From Spongisporangium articulatum (GTDB lineage Bacteria > Actinomycetota > Actinomycetes > Actinomycetales > Kineosporiaceae): DNA of 64,000 nucleotides. How positions within the stretch are numbered: the stretch's first letter is position 1; every line of letters begins with the position of its first letter. The notes under the pieces were generated by a model, which saw only the letters and a list, made by a program, of their open reading frames with translations, had not been told where the DNA came from and made no database searches. The position numbers were made by a program, and so were the translations under genes. Positions 49,232 through 58,226 of the stretch are shown one piece after another. Location of the stretch: positions 659,090 through 723,089 of the forward strand of contig NZ_JBITLV010000002.1 in NCBI RefSeq assembly GCF_044465595.1, written 5' to 3'.

Positions 49232-49837
49232 ATGACGACGCGCACCGCGGCCGACCTGCTGCTGGCCGCCATGGACCTGTTTGGGGCCACCCTCGGGCAG
49301 GTCGAGACCGACGCCGACTGGTGGCGCCCCACGCCCTGCGCCGACTGGGACGTCCGGGAGCTGGTCAACCACGTGGTGGTCGAGAACCTCTGGGTGCCGC
49401 CACTTTTCGAGGGGCGGGCGATCGAGGAGGTCGGGGACGCGCTGGACGGCGACCAGCTGGGGGACGACGCCCGCGCGGCCTGGTCGGCCGCCTCGGCCGC
49501 CGCCCGGGTCGCGATCGGCGCCCCAGGGGCGATGGAGCGCACCGTGCAGCTGTCCTTCGGGCGGACCCCGGCGCACGAGTACGCGATGCAGCTGTTCGCC
49601 GACCACCTCGTGCACGCCTGGGACCTCGGGGCGGCGCTCGGCCACCCGCCGGAGCTGCCTGCCGATCTTGTGGCGGCCTGCGCGGCGTGGTTCGAGGACG
49701 AGGAGCGGGGGTACCGCGAGGCTGGGGTGATCGGCCCGCGACCGCAGCTGCCCGACGCCGTCGAAGGAGTCGAGGGGGCCGACGGCACCACCACCCTGCT
49801 GGCCATGTTCGGGAGGACCGCCTCATGGATGCCCTGA
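49232..49837 (+). CDS. TIGR03086/DinB-like metal-binding protein (mycothiol-dependent isomerase fold)
   Basis: 201 aa, ATG at 49232 with AGGAGG 8 nt upstream. Four-helix bundle of the DinB/maleylpyruvate isomerase type. It has TPCADWDVRELVNHVVVENLW (His in the first metal motif), MQLFADHLVHAWDLGAALG (second motif with His-x3-His), and the conserved tail. In actinobacteria these proteins are candidate mycothiol-dependent transferases or isomerases, but most are uncharacterised. It overlaps the following SnoaL-like gene by 13 bp. Confidence 0.82.
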   Translation: MTTRTAADLLLAAMDLFGATLGQVETDADWWRPTPCADWDVRELVNHVVVENLWVPPLFEGRAIEEVGDALDGDQLGDDARAAWSAASAAARVAIGAPGAMERTVQLSFGRTPAHEYAMQLFADHLVHAWDLGAALGHPPELPADLVAACAAWFEDEERGYREAGVIGPRPQLPDAVEGVEGADGTTTLLAMFGRTASWMP

Positions 49838-50184
49838 CCGTGATCGACCGCTTCAACGCGGCGTTCGGGAAGCACGACGTCGACGCCGTGATGGCCCTGA
49901 TGACCGCCGACTGCGTCTTCGAGAACACCGCCCCGCCCGACGGTCGCCGCTACACCGGGCAGGCCGAGGTGCGCGGCGCGTGGGAGGAGCTGTTCGCCGG
50001 GTCCCCGGGCGCCGTGTTCGACGCCGAGGAGGTCGTCGCGCTCGGCGAGCGGGTCGTCGTCCGGTGGGTCTACCGGTGGGGCGACGACGATTCAGCCGAC
50101 CAGAACGCCCACGTGCGCGGCATCGACCTGTTCCGGGTCGAGGGCGACCTGGTCGCGGAGAAGCTCTCGTACGTCAAGGGATAG
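49825..50184 (+). CDS. SnoaL-like / nuclear transport factor 2 fold protein
   Basis: 119 aa from ATG at 49825, with GGGAGG 8 nt upstream. Cone-shaped alpha+beta barrel typical of NTF2-like proteins: VIDRFNAAFGKHDVDAVMALMTADCVFEN, the GRRYTGQAEVRGAWEELF segment and VVRWVYRWGDD ... VRGIDLFRVEGDLVAEKLSY. This fold hosts small-molecule isomerases, cyclases and lyases; no function can be assigned. Its start lies inside the end of the DinB-like gene, so they are translated from one mRNA. Confidence 0.8.
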   Translation: MDALTVIDRFNAAFGKHDVDAVMALMTADCVFENTAPPDGRRYTGQAEVRGAWEELFAGSPGAVFDAEEVVALGERVVVRWVYRWGDDDSADQNAHVRGIDLFRVEGDLVAEKLSYVKG

Positions 50185-51051
50185 CTACTCCTCGAACGAG
50201 TGCTCCGGGGCGGGGAAGGTGCCGGCGCGGACGTCGTCGGCGTACTCGCTCGCGGCCCGCGTGAGTTCCGAGCGCAGGTCGGCGTAGCGCTTCACGAACC
50301 GGGGCGCCTTGCCGCCGCGCAGCCCGGCCATGTCCTGCCAGACGAGCACCTGCGCGTCGGTGTCGGGGCCGGCGCCGATGCCCACGGTGGGGATGTCCAG
50401 CGCCTTCGTGACCTGGGCGGCCACCGGGGCCGGGACCATCTCCAGCACGACGGCGAACGCCCCCGCGCCCTGCACGGTCAGCGCCTCCTCGACCAGCTTC
50501 TCGGCGGCGTCCCCCCGGCCCTGCACCCGGTACCCGCCCAGGGCGTGCTCGCTCTGCGGGGTGAACCCGAGGTGGGCCATCACCGGGACGCCGGCCCCGG
50601 TGATCAGCTCGATCGCGGGGGCCAACTGCCGGCCGCCCTCCAGCTTCACCGCGTGGGCCAGACCCTCCTTCAGCATCCGCACGGCCGAGGCCAGCGCCTG
50701 CTCGGGGGAGCCCTGGTAGCTGCCGAACGGCAGGTCGGCCACGACCAGCGCGCGCTGCGCGGCGGTCGAGACGGCGCGCACCAGCGGCAGCATCTCGTCC
50801 ATCGTGACCGGCAGCGTGGTGCCGTAGCCGTACACGTTGTTGGCGGCCGAGTCCCCGACCAGCAGCACCGGGATGCCGGCGGCGTCGAAGATCTCCGCCG
50901 AGTACTGGTCGTAGGCGGTGAGCATGGCCCACTTCTCGCCGCGCTGCTTCAGCCCGTGCAGGTAGGGGATTCGTACCTTTTTGGGGGACGCCGGAGCGCT
51001 CGCCGGCTCGCGTCCCGGCCCGTGTCCGTACGGGGCAGTCACCTCGTCCAT
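50185..51051 (-). CDS. panB: 3-methyl-2-oxobutanoate hydroxymethyltransferase
   Basis: 288 aa, ATG at 51051 behind AAGGATGG. First committed enzyme of pantothenate (CoA) synthesis, transferring a hydroxymethyl group from methylene-THF to 2-oxoisovalerate. TIM barrel with VGDSAANNVYGY (Mg-binding Asp), VADLPFGSYQ, VKLEGG, GVPVMAHLGFTPQS, and the catalytic Glu in VLEMVPAPVA with GIGAGPDTDAQVLVWQDMAG. The ~20-residue N-terminal extension (APYGHGPGREPASAPASP) is low complexity. It lies 13 bp after nadE on the same strand. panC and panD are not here. Confidence 0.95.
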   Translation of the reverse strand: MDEVTAPYGHGPGREPASAPASPKKVRIPYLHGLKQRGEKWAMLTAYDQYSAEIFDAAGIPVLLVGDSAANNVYGYGTTLPVTMDEMLPLVRAVSTAAQRALVVADLPFGSYQGSPEQALASAVRMLKEGLAHAVKLEGGRQLAPAIELITGAGVPVMAHLGFTPQSEHALGGYRVQGRGDAAEKLVEEALTVQGAGAFAVVLEMVPAPVAAQVTKALDIPTVGIGAGPDTDAQVLVWQDMAGLRGGKAPRFVKRYADLRSELTRAASEYADDVRAGTFPAPEHSFEE

Positions 51052-51064
51052 GAGCCCATCCTTC

Positions 51065-52849
51065 TCACGCCTCGTGTTCGCGCCACCGGGAGGTGATCGG
51101 CAGCCGGCGGTCCCGGCCGAAGGCCACGGGCGAGATCTTCGGGCCCGGCGGGTACTGCCGGCGCTTCCACTCGGCCCGGTCGACCAGGGTGACCACGCTG
51201 TCCACCACGGCCGGGTCGAACCCGGCGGCGATCAGCTCCGAACGCCCCTGGGCACCCTCGACGTAGGCCTCCAGCAGGGCGTCGAGCAGGTCGTACTCGG
51301 GCAGCGAGTCCTGGTCGACCTGCCCCGGCCGCAGCTCCGCGGACGGCGGCTTGGTGATGGCGTTCTCGGGTATCGGCGGGGTCTCGCCGCGCCGGACGGC
51401 CTCCTCGTTGCGCCACCGGGCCAGCGCCCAGACCAGGGTCTTCGGCACGTCCTTGAGCGGCCCGAACCCACCCGCGGCGTCGCCGTAGATCGTCGAGTAG
51501 CCGGTGGCCAGCTCCGACTTGTTGCCCGCCGTCAGGGCCAGGTGCCCCTCCTGGTTGGCCAGCCCCATCCAGACCATGCCCCGCACCCGGGCCTGCAGGT
51601 TCTCCTCGGCCACCCCGGTCAGCGCCACCTCACCGAGGAACGCGGAGACGATCGGCGCGATGGCGATGGTGCGCAAGTGCAGCCCGATGCGGTGGGCGAG
51701 GTCGGCGGCGTCCGACTTCGAGTGGTCGGAGGAGTACTCGCTGGGCAGCGAGACGCCGTAGACGTTCTCGGCCCCGATCGCGTCGGCGGCGATCGCGGCG
51801 ACCAGCGAGGAGTCGATGCCGCCCGACAGGCCGAGCACGACCGAGCGGAAACCGTTCTTGCGCACGTAGTCCCGCAACGCCAGCGTGATCGCCGCGTAGA
51901 CCTCCGCCAGGTCGTCCAGCGGGGGCGCGATCTCGCCGGGCCGGGCCTCGTACGGCGCCACCGGCTCGTCGTGCAGGACGACGTGCCGCACCACCGGCAC
52001 GCTCGGCTCCTCCTGCGGGCGGGCGGCCGTGGGCGTGGTGGTCGCCTTGACGCCGTCGGTCGCCGCCGCCAGTTCCAGGTCGGTGACCAGCAGGTGCTCG
52101 ACCATCTGCGGCGCCCGGGCCAGGACCTCGCCCGCCGTCGAGACCACCAGCGAGTCGCCGTCGAAGACCAGGTCGTCCTGCCCGCCGACCAGGTTCACGA
52201 ACGCGACCGGACAGTCGGCCTGGGCGGCGCGCCGCGTGACCAGTTCCAGGCGGACGTCGTCCTTCAGCCGCTCGTACGGCGAGGCGTTGATCACCAGCAG
52301 CAGCCCGGCGTCCGAGTCCCGGGCGGCGGCCACCGGGCCGCCCTCCTGCCAGAGGTCCTCACAGATGGCCAGGGCGACGTCCACCCCGTGCACCCGGACG
52401 ACGCTCAGCTCGCGACCGGGCACGAAGAACCGGTACTCGTCGAAGACCCCGTAGTTCGGCAGGTGGTGCTTGACCACCTTCTGGGCCACCTGGCCGCGGT
52501 GCACGACGGCGGCGGCGTTCTGCGGGCGGCCCTTGGGCACGCCGATCGGGCTGCCGGTCTGGTCGGCGGCGCGGTCCAGGTAGCCCAGGACCACGACCAC
52601 CTCGCCGTAGCCGTCGGCCTCCAGGTCCTTGGCGAGGCGGGCCAGCGCCTCCCGGGAGGCCTCCACGAACGAGGCCCGCAGCGTGAGGTCCTCCACCGGG
52701 TACCCGGTGAGGGCCATCTCGGGGAAGGCGACCAGGTGGGCGCCCTGCGCCGCGGCCCGCGCCGTCCACGAGCGGATCAGCGCGGCGTTGGCCGCGACGT
52801 CCCCCACGGTGGTGTCCACCTGGGCCAGGGCGACGCGCAACTGAGGCAT
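51065..52849 (-). CDS. nadE: Glutamine-dependent NAD+ synthetase
   Basis: 594 aa; TACTCT ends 6 nt before the ATG (leaderless). N-terminal nitrilase-like glutaminase domain (~1-270) with the Glu-Lys-Cys triad: FPEMALTGYP, VVKHHLPNYGVF and LAICEDLWQEGG. C-terminal PP-loop synthetase (~310-594) with LGLSGGIDSSLVAAI. It amidates deamido-NAD with ammonia channelled from glutamine. Full length for the glutaminase form, as in mycobacteria. Probably co-transcribed with panB (13-bp gap): a cofactor operon. Confidence 0.94.
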   Translation of the reverse strand: MPQLRVALAQVDTTVGDVAANAALIRSWTARAAAQGAHLVAFPEMALTGYPVEDLTLRASFVEASREALARLAKDLEADGYGEVVVVLGYLDRAADQTGSPIGVPKGRPQNAAAVVHRGQVAQKVVKHHLPNYGVFDEYRFFVPGRELSVVRVHGVDVALAICEDLWQEGGPVAAARDSDAGLLLVINASPYERLKDDVRLELVTRRAAQADCPVAFVNLVGGQDDLVFDGDSLVVSTAGEVLARAPQMVEHLLVTDLELAAATDGVKATTTPTAARPQEEPSVPVVRHVVLHDEPVAPYEARPGEIAPPLDDLAEVYAAITLALRDYVRKNGFRSVVLGLSGGIDSSLVAAIAADAIGAENVYGVSLPSEYSSDHSKSDAADLAHRIGLHLRTIAIAPIVSAFLGEVALTGVAEENLQARVRGMVWMGLANQEGHLALTAGNKSELATGYSTIYGDAAGGFGPLKDVPKTLVWALARWRNEEAVRRGETPPIPENAITKPPSAELRPGQVDQDSLPEYDLLDALLEAYVEGAQGRSELIAAGFDPAVVDSVVTLVDRAEWKRRQYPPGPKISPVAFGRDRRLPITSRWREHEA

Positions 52850-52872
52850 GCGAACAGAGTAAGAGGGGTACG

Positions 52873-52921
52873 TGACGCATACATCGCGACCATGGTCGTG
52901 CCGATGCCACCGGATGCGTCA
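52873..52921 (+). promoter_or_regulatory. Inverted repeat upstream of glnA2
   Basis: TGACGCAT (52873-52880) and ATGCGTCA (52914-52921) are perfect inverted copies, and CGACCATGGTCG lies within the loop. It lies in the 120-bp divergent nadE/glnA2 interval and ends 48 bp before the glnA2 start. It may be an operator or a leader hairpin. No GlnR consensus is evident in the interval. Confidence 0.35.
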
Positions 52922-52969
52922 TCCTGGGCACGGAACCACGGGCGGCCGCACGGCCTACGAGAGGAAACG

Positions 52970-54307
52970 ATGGACAGGCAGCAGGAGTTCGTCCTCCGGT
53001 CGATCGAGGAGCGGGACATCCGGTTCGTCCGGCTTTGGTTCACGGACATCCTGGGCAGCCTGAAATCCGTCGCCGTGGCCCCCGCCGAGCTGGAGGGCGC
53101 CTTCGCCGAGGGCATCGGGTTCGACGGGTCGGCCATCGAGGGCCTGGCCCGGGTGCACGAGGCGGACATGCTGCTCAAGCCCGACCCCTCGACCTTCCAG
53201 GTGCTCCCGTGGCGCGGTGAGCACCTCGGCACCGCCCGGATGTTCTGCGACGTCCTCACCCCCGACGGTGAGCCGGCCCTGATGGACCCGCGGCACGTCC
53301 TGAAGCGCGCGCTGAACAAGGCGGCCGAGCACGGGTTGACCTTCTACGCCCACCCCGAGATCGAGTTCTACCTGGTCAAGGACCCGATCCTGCCCGGGAT
53401 CGAGCCGACCCCGGTCGACCAGGCCGGGTACTTCGACCACGTCCCGCGCGGCACCACGCACGACTTCCGCCGCGCCGCGATCGGCGTGCTGGAGAGCATG
53501 GGCATCAGCGTCGAGTTCAGCCACCACGAGGCCGGCCCCGGCCAGAACGAGATCGACCTGCGCTACGCCGACGCGCTCAGCACGGCCGACAACATCATGA
53601 CCTTCCGCACGGTGATCAAGGAGGTGGCGCTCGAGCAGGGCCTCTACGCCACCTTCATGCCGAAGCCGATGAGCGCCCACCCCGGCTCCGGCATGCACAC
53701 CCACTTCAGCCTGTTCGAGGGCGACCGCAACGTCTTCCACGAGGCGGGCGCCGAGTACCAGCTGTCCAAGACCGGCCGGCAGTTCATCGCCGGGCTGCTG
53801 AAGTACGCCGGTGAGGCCACCGCCATCACCAACCAGTGGGTGAACTCGTACAAGCGGCTGTGGGGCGGCGCCGAGGCCCCGGCCTACGTCTGCTGGGGCC
53901 ACAACAACCGGTCCGCGCTGATCCGGGTGCCGATGTACAAGCCCGGCAAGGGTCAGTCGACCCGTATCGAGTACCGGGCGATCGACTCGGCGGCCAACCC
54001 GTACCTGACCTTCGCCGTCCTGCTCAGCGCCGGCCTGAAGGGCATCGAGGACGGCCTCGACCTGCCCGACGGCGCCGACGACAACGTCTGGAGCCTGACC
54101 GACGCCGAGCGCCGGGCGATGGGCATCACCCGGCTGCCGGAGAGCCTGGCCCAGGCCACGGCGGCGATGGAGGAGTCGGAGCTGGTCGCCGAGACCCTCG
54201 GCGAGGGCGTCTTCGACTACTTCCTGCGCAACAAGCGCCAGGAGTGGCACGACTACCGCCAGCAGGTCACGCCGTTCGAGCTGGACCGGTACCTGACCCA
54301 GCTGTGA
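52970..54307 (+). CDS. glnA2: Type I glutamine synthetase, GlnA2 subtype
   Basis: 445 aa, ATG at 52970 with GAGGAAACG. GSI fold: IGFDGSAIEGLARVHEADM, EIEFYLVKD, SAHPGSGMHTHFSLF, the NNRSALIRVP block and RIEYRAIDSAANPYL. The loop where adenylylated GSI has its Tyr (normally NLYELPPE) reads DDNVWSLTDAER here, with Trp. The enzyme should therefore not be a GlnE substrate, as for M. tuberculosis GlnA2 (Rv2222c, nearly the same length). Stop overlaps the amidotransferase start (GTGA). It makes glutamine from glutamate and ammonia, or a related gamma-glutamyl ligation. Confidence 0.9.
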   Translation: MDRQQEFVLRSIEERDIRFVRLWFTDILGSLKSVAVAPAELEGAFAEGIGFDGSAIEGLARVHEADMLLKPDPSTFQVLPWRGEHLGTARMFCDVLTPDGEPALMDPRHVLKRALNKAAEHGLTFYAHPEIEFYLVKDPILPGIEPTPVDQAGYFDHVPRGTTHDFRRAAIGVLESMGISVEFSHHEAGPGQNEIDLRYADALSTADNIMTFRTVIKEVALEQGLYATFMPKPMSAHPGSGMHTHFSLFEGDRNVFHEAGAEYQLSKTGRQFIAGLLKYAGEATAITNQWVNSYKRLWGGAEAPAYVCWGHNNRSALIRVPMYKPGKGQSTRIEYRAIDSAANPYLTFAVLLSAGLKGIEDGLDLPDGADDNVWSLTDAERRAMGITRLPESLAQATAAMEESELVAETLGEGVFDYFLRNKRQEWHDYRQQVTPFELDRYLTQL

Positions 54308-55038
54308 CCAGGCCGCTGCTCGTCGTCGAGCACGAGGCGGACGCGAGCCTCGACCTGATGGACCCGCCGCTGCGGGCGGCGAGTCCGGTCGTGGTCGTGC
54401 GCCCGTACCTCGGTGAGGCGCTGCCGGGCGTCGCCGACCTGACGGCCTTCGCAGGGCTGGTCGTCCTCGGCGGTGAAATGGCCGCCTGGGAGGACGAGCG
54501 TGCCCCGTGGCTACCGGCCACCCGCGCCCTGCTCGCCCAGGCCGTGCGGACGCAGCTGCCGACCCTCGGCATCTGCCTGGGCGCACAACTGCTCGCGCAC
54601 GCCACGGGCGGGCGGGCGATGCGCGGGGACGACGGGCTCGAGGTGGGGGCCGTGCCGTTGCGGGTGCTGCCGGGGGCCGACGGCGACCCCGTCGTACCGG
54701 CCGCGGACTTCACCAGCCTCACGTACCACCGGGACGTCGTCGGCCGGCTCCCCGCGGACGCCGAGCTGCTGGTCACCGGCGACCGCTACCCCGTGCAGGC
54801 CTTCCGGGTCGGTGCCCGCGCCTGGGGGGTCCAGTACCACCCGGAGGTCTCGGTGCGGGCCTTCGAGCACTGGATGGACACCAGCGCGACCCTCGCCGAC
54901 GAGGTGGGCGCCCGCGGCGGGGACGTCGCGCAGCTGCGGGCCGAGGTCGGGGCGGCGGACGGCGTCCAGGCCGAGCTGGCCACCGCGCACGCCATGGGCG
55001 TCGCCCAGGTGGCCGGCCGGCCCCAGGAGTCCGTGTGA
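54304..55038 (+). CDS. Class I glutamine amidotransferase-like protein
   Basis: 244 aa, GTG at 54304 overlapping glnA2's stop, and its own stop overlaps the glnE start, so three genes are coupled. GATase1 fold: nucleophile Cys in LGICLGAQLLAHATGG and His-x-Glu in VQYHPEVSVRAFEHW. GMP-synthase-like single-domain proteins of this kind lack a synthetase partner and may be hydrolases of gamma-glutamyl compounds. Lodged between a glutamine synthetase and GlnE, it may act on glutamine or a gamma-glutamyl product. That role is inferred. Confidence 0.85.
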   Translation: MTRPLLVVEHEADASLDLMDPPLRAASPVVVVRPYLGEALPGVADLTAFAGLVVLGGEMAAWEDERAPWLPATRALLAQAVRTQLPTLGICLGAQLLAHATGGRAMRGDDGLEVGAVPLRVLPGADGDPVVPAADFTSLTYHRDVVGRLPADAELLVTGDRYPVQAFRVGARAWGVQYHPEVSVRAFEHWMDTSATLADEVGARGGDVAQLRAEVGAADGVQAELATAHAMGVAQVAGRPQESV

Positions 55039-58000
55039 CCCCGGGGACGTCGGGTGCGGCCGGTGGCACGCCGCGGCAGGTCACGCTCGGCGGGCGGCTG
55101 GCGCGGTTCGGCTTCGCCGACCCGGGCCGGGCGGAGACCCTGCTGGCCGACCGGGCGTTCGCGGGACTGATCCCCACGGTGGACGACGTGCTGGCCGGGA
55201 ACGGACCGCGCGGCGCCCAGGGCCTGCTGGCCGCGGTCGCCGACGCCGCCGACCCCGATCTGGCCCTGCTGGGACTCCTCCGCCTGCTCGAATCCCTTAC
55301 GGCGGCAGCGGGTTCCGAGTCGTCCATGAACGCCCTGCGGGGTGAGCTGCTGGGTGAGGACACGCCTGTCCGGCGGCGACTACTCGCCGTCCTCGGGACG
55401 TCGGCCGCGCTGGCCGACCACCTGGCCCGCCATCCGCGACACTGGGAGGTGCTGGCCGAACCCGACCCCGAGCTGCCCCCCGAGATCGTCGACGAGGCCC
55501 GCGCGGACCGTTTGCGGGCCGAACTGCTGGTCGCCGTCGGTGCGGACCCCGCCGACGCCGAACCGGTGGCGCGACCCACCCCGCGCGAGCCGACGCCGTC
55601 CGGCGCGGCCCCCGGGTGGACGCGCGGAGATGCGTTGCGGGTCGCCTACTACCGGCGTCTGCTCGCGCTGGCCGGGCGCGACCTGTCGCACCCGGAGCCG
55701 GTCTCGATCGTGCCCGACGTGGCCGCCGAGCTGGCCGACCTGGCCGCCGCCGCGCTCGAGGCCGCCCTGGCGTTGGCCCGTGCCGATCTCGCGCCCGGCG
55801 CCGCACCCTGCCGGCTCGCCGTGATCGGGATGGGCAAGTGCGGGGGCCGCGAGCTGAACTACGTCAGCGACGTCGACGTCATCTACGTGGCGGAACCCGG
55901 TGTGCTGGAGGACGGTTCGCCGGCCGACGAGCAGGCCGCACTGCGCACGGGCGCCCAGCTCGCGTCCCGGCTGGCCCAGATCTGCGGTGCCGTGACCGCG
56001 CAGGGCACGCTGTGGCCGGTGGACGCCGGGCTGCGCCCCGAGGGCAAGCAGGGCCCGCTCGTGCGGACCGTGGCCAGCCACCTCGCCTACTACGGGCGGT
56101 GGGCGCAGACCTGGGAGTTCCAGGCGCTGCTGAAGGCCCGGATCGTGGCGGGCGACCGGGAGCTCGGCCGGCGGTACCTGGCCGGGGTCACCGAACTCGT
56201 GTGGGTGGCCTCGGAGCGGGAGAACTTCGTCCCCGACGTGCAGGCGATGCGCCGCCGGGTCGAGCAGCACGCGGGGGTCAACGGCTCCGGGGCGGGCGCC
56301 GACCGGCAGCTCAAGCTCGGGCCCGGCGGGCTGCGCGACGTCGAGTTCTCCGTCCAGCTGCTGCAACTCGTGCACGGGCGGGCCGACCCGCGGGTGCGCA
56401 CGGCCAACACGTGGATCGGCCTGGAGGCGCTCAGCACCTACGGGTACGTCGGCCGCGGCGACGCCAACGAGATGGACCAGGCGTACCGGTTCCTGCGCGC
56501 GCTGGAGCACCGGATCCAGCTGTACAAGCTGCACCGCTCGCACGTGGTGCCCTCCGGCATCGGCGACCTGCGCCGGCTGGGCCGCTCGTTCGGGTACCGG
56601 GCCAACCCGGCCGACGAGCTGACGAAGGCCTGGCGGGCGCGCGCCCGTGAGGTCCGGCGGTTGCACGAGAAGCTCTTCTACCGGCCGCTTCTCGCCGCGG
56701 CCGCCGCGCTGACCACCGACGAGGCCCGGCTGACGCCCGAGGCCGCACGGACCCGGCTGTCGGCGCTCGGCTACCGCGACCCGGCCGGCGCGATGCGCCA
56801 CATCGCGGCCCTGACCACGGGGGTGAGCCGGCGGGCGCAGATGCAGCGGCAGCTGCTGCCGGTGATGCTCGGCTGGTTCGCCGACGGCGCCGACCCGGAC
56901 GCCGGGCTGCTCGCCTTCCGCACACTGTCCGAGGCGCTCGGCGCGACCCACTGGTACCTCAAGATGTTGCGGGACAGCGGGGCCGCGGCGGAACGGCTCG
57001 CGCACGTGTTGTCGGCCAGCCAGCTGGTCACGGACCTGCTGGAGAAGGGGCCGGAGGCGGTCGCCCTGCTCGAGGCGGACGACGGGCTGACCCCGATCGG
57101 GCTCGACGCGATGATCACGTCGGTGCGGCGCGGGGCCGCCCGCTGGGCGGGCGACCCGTTCTCGGCCGGGATGGCGGCCCGGTCGGTGCGTCGCCGGGAA
57201 CTGGTCCGCACGGCCATCGCGGACGTCGTCGGGCTGGCCGACGTCGAGGCCGTCGGGGCCGCGCTGTCGGACGCCTGGGTGGCCGCGATCGACGGGGCGC
57301 TCGTGGCCGCCTGCGACGTCGTCCGCGAGAAGACGAGAGCCGAGCTGCCGACGCTGATCTCGGTGGTCGCGTTGGGCCGGCTCGGCGGCCACGAGGTGAA
57401 CTACGGCAGCGACGCAGACCTGATCTTCGTCAACCAGCCGTTACCCGGCGCGGGGGAGCAGGAGGCGCGCGACGCCGCGCTGCAGATCGTCGCCGAGCTG
57501 CGCCGGCTGCTGTCCACCACCGGACCCGAGCCGCCGCTGCCGGTCGACGTCGACCTGCGCCCCGAGGGCCGGCAGGGGGTGCTGGTCCGCACGCTCGACT
57601 CGTACCGGCAGTACTACGCGCGCTGGTCCTCCCCGTGGGAGGCGCAGGCGCTGACCCGGGCCCGTCCGGTGGCCGGCGACGCCGCGCTCGGCCGGGAGTA
57701 CGTCGCGCTGATCGACCCGCTGCGCTGGCCGCTCGGCGGGCTGGACGACGGCGTCGTGCGGGAGATCCGCCGGATCAAGGCCCGGGTGGAGGCCGAACGG
57801 CTGCCCCGCGGCGCCGACCCGCACCGGCACCTGAAACTGGGCCGCGGCGGGCTCTCCGACGTCGAGTGGACCGTGCAGCTGCTGCAGCTGCAGCACGCCC
57901 ACGCCGTCCCGGAACTGCAGGTGACCGGCACGCTGGCGGCGCTGCGGGCCGCCACCTCCGCCGGCCTGGTCGCCGCCGACGACGCCCGGGTCCTGGAGAC

Positions 58001-58208
58001 CGCCTGGACGTTCGCCTCCCGGCTGCGCAACGCGATCATGCTGTGGCGCGGGCGGCCGTCCGACCTGCCACCGACGGATGTCCGGGGCCTGGACGGCGTG
58101 GCGCGGCTGGCGGGCTACCCGCCGCATTCGGCGGCGCGGATGGACGACGACTACCAGCGGGCCACCCGGCGCTGCCGGGCCGTCGTGGAGCGGGTGTTCT
58201 ACAGCTGA
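55035..58208 (+). CDS. glnE: Bifunctional glutamine-synthetase adenylyltransferase/deadenylase
   Basis: 1057 aa, GTG at 55035. Two nucleotidyltransferase halves. The N-terminal deadenylase has MGKCGGRELNYVSDVDVIY and GRWAQTWEFQALLKAR. The C-terminal adenylyltransferase has LGRLGGHEVNYGSDADLIFV and RWSSPWEAQALTRARPVAGD. Each is followed by GLRDVEFSVQLLQL-type (GLSDVEWTVQLLQL) helical blocks. It modifies and demodifies the regulatory Tyr of GSI (GlnA1) in response to PII and glutamine. No adenylylatable glnA1 is in the window; GlnA2 next door has Trp at that site. Translational coupling to glnA2 and the amidotransferase fixes them in one operon. Confidence 0.94.
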   Translation: MTPGTSGAAGGTPRQVTLGGRLARFGFADPGRAETLLADRAFAGLIPTVDDVLAGNGPRGAQGLLAAVADAADPDLALLGLLRLLESLTAAAGSESSMNALRGELLGEDTPVRRRLLAVLGTSAALADHLARHPRHWEVLAEPDPELPPEIVDEARADRLRAELLVAVGADPADAEPVARPTPREPTPSGAAPGWTRGDALRVAYYRRLLALAGRDLSHPEPVSIVPDVAAELADLAAAALEAALALARADLAPGAAPCRLAVIGMGKCGGRELNYVSDVDVIYVAEPGVLEDGSPADEQAALRTGAQLASRLAQICGAVTAQGTLWPVDAGLRPEGKQGPLVRTVASHLAYYGRWAQTWEFQALLKARIVAGDRELGRRYLAGVTELVWVASERENFVPDVQAMRRRVEQHAGVNGSGAGADRQLKLGPGGLRDVEFSVQLLQLVHGRADPRVRTANTWIGLEALSTYGYVGRGDANEMDQAYRFLRALEHRIQLYKLHRSHVVPSGIGDLRRLGRSFGYRANPADELTKAWRARAREVRRLHEKLFYRPLLAAAAALTTDEARLTPEAARTRLSALGYRDPAGAMRHIAALTTGVSRRAQMQRQLLPVMLGWFADGADPDAGLLAFRTLSEALGATHWYLKMLRDSGAAAERLAHVLSASQLVTDLLEKGPEAVALLEADDGLTPIGLDAMITSVRRGAARWAGDPFSAGMAARSVRRRELVRTAIADVVGLADVEAVGAALSDAWVAAIDGALVAACDVVREKTRAELPTLISVVALGRLGGHEVNYGSDADLIFVNQPLPGAGEQEARDAALQIVAELRRLLSTTGPEPPLPVDVDLRPEGRQGVLVRTLDSYRQYYARWSSPWEAQALTRARPVAGDAALGREYVALIDPLRWPLGGLDDGVVREIRRIKARVEAERLPRGADPHRHLKLGRGGLSDVEWTVQLLQLQHAHAVPELQVTGTLAALRAATSAGLVAADDARVLETAWTFASRLRNAIMLWRGRPSDLPPTDVRGLDGVARLAGYPPHSAARMDDDYQRATRRCRAVVERVFYS

Positions 58209-58226
58209 GGACAGATGAGTGTCTGA

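Noticed and set aside
50981..52969. Very long in-frame extension upstream of glnA2 (open to 50981)
   Set aside because: It is antisense to nadE and panB, has arginine/glycine-rich low-complexity translation, and a clear GAGGAAACG-ATG start exists at 52970.
52850..52969. GlnR box in front of glnA2
   Set aside because: No gTnAc-n6-GaAAc pattern with acceptable spacing was found; only a separate inverted repeat is present.
54511..57392. Antisense frames opposite the amidotransferase and glnE
   Set aside because: They overlap well-supported plus-strand enzymes and their translations are low-complexity shadows with no family motifs.
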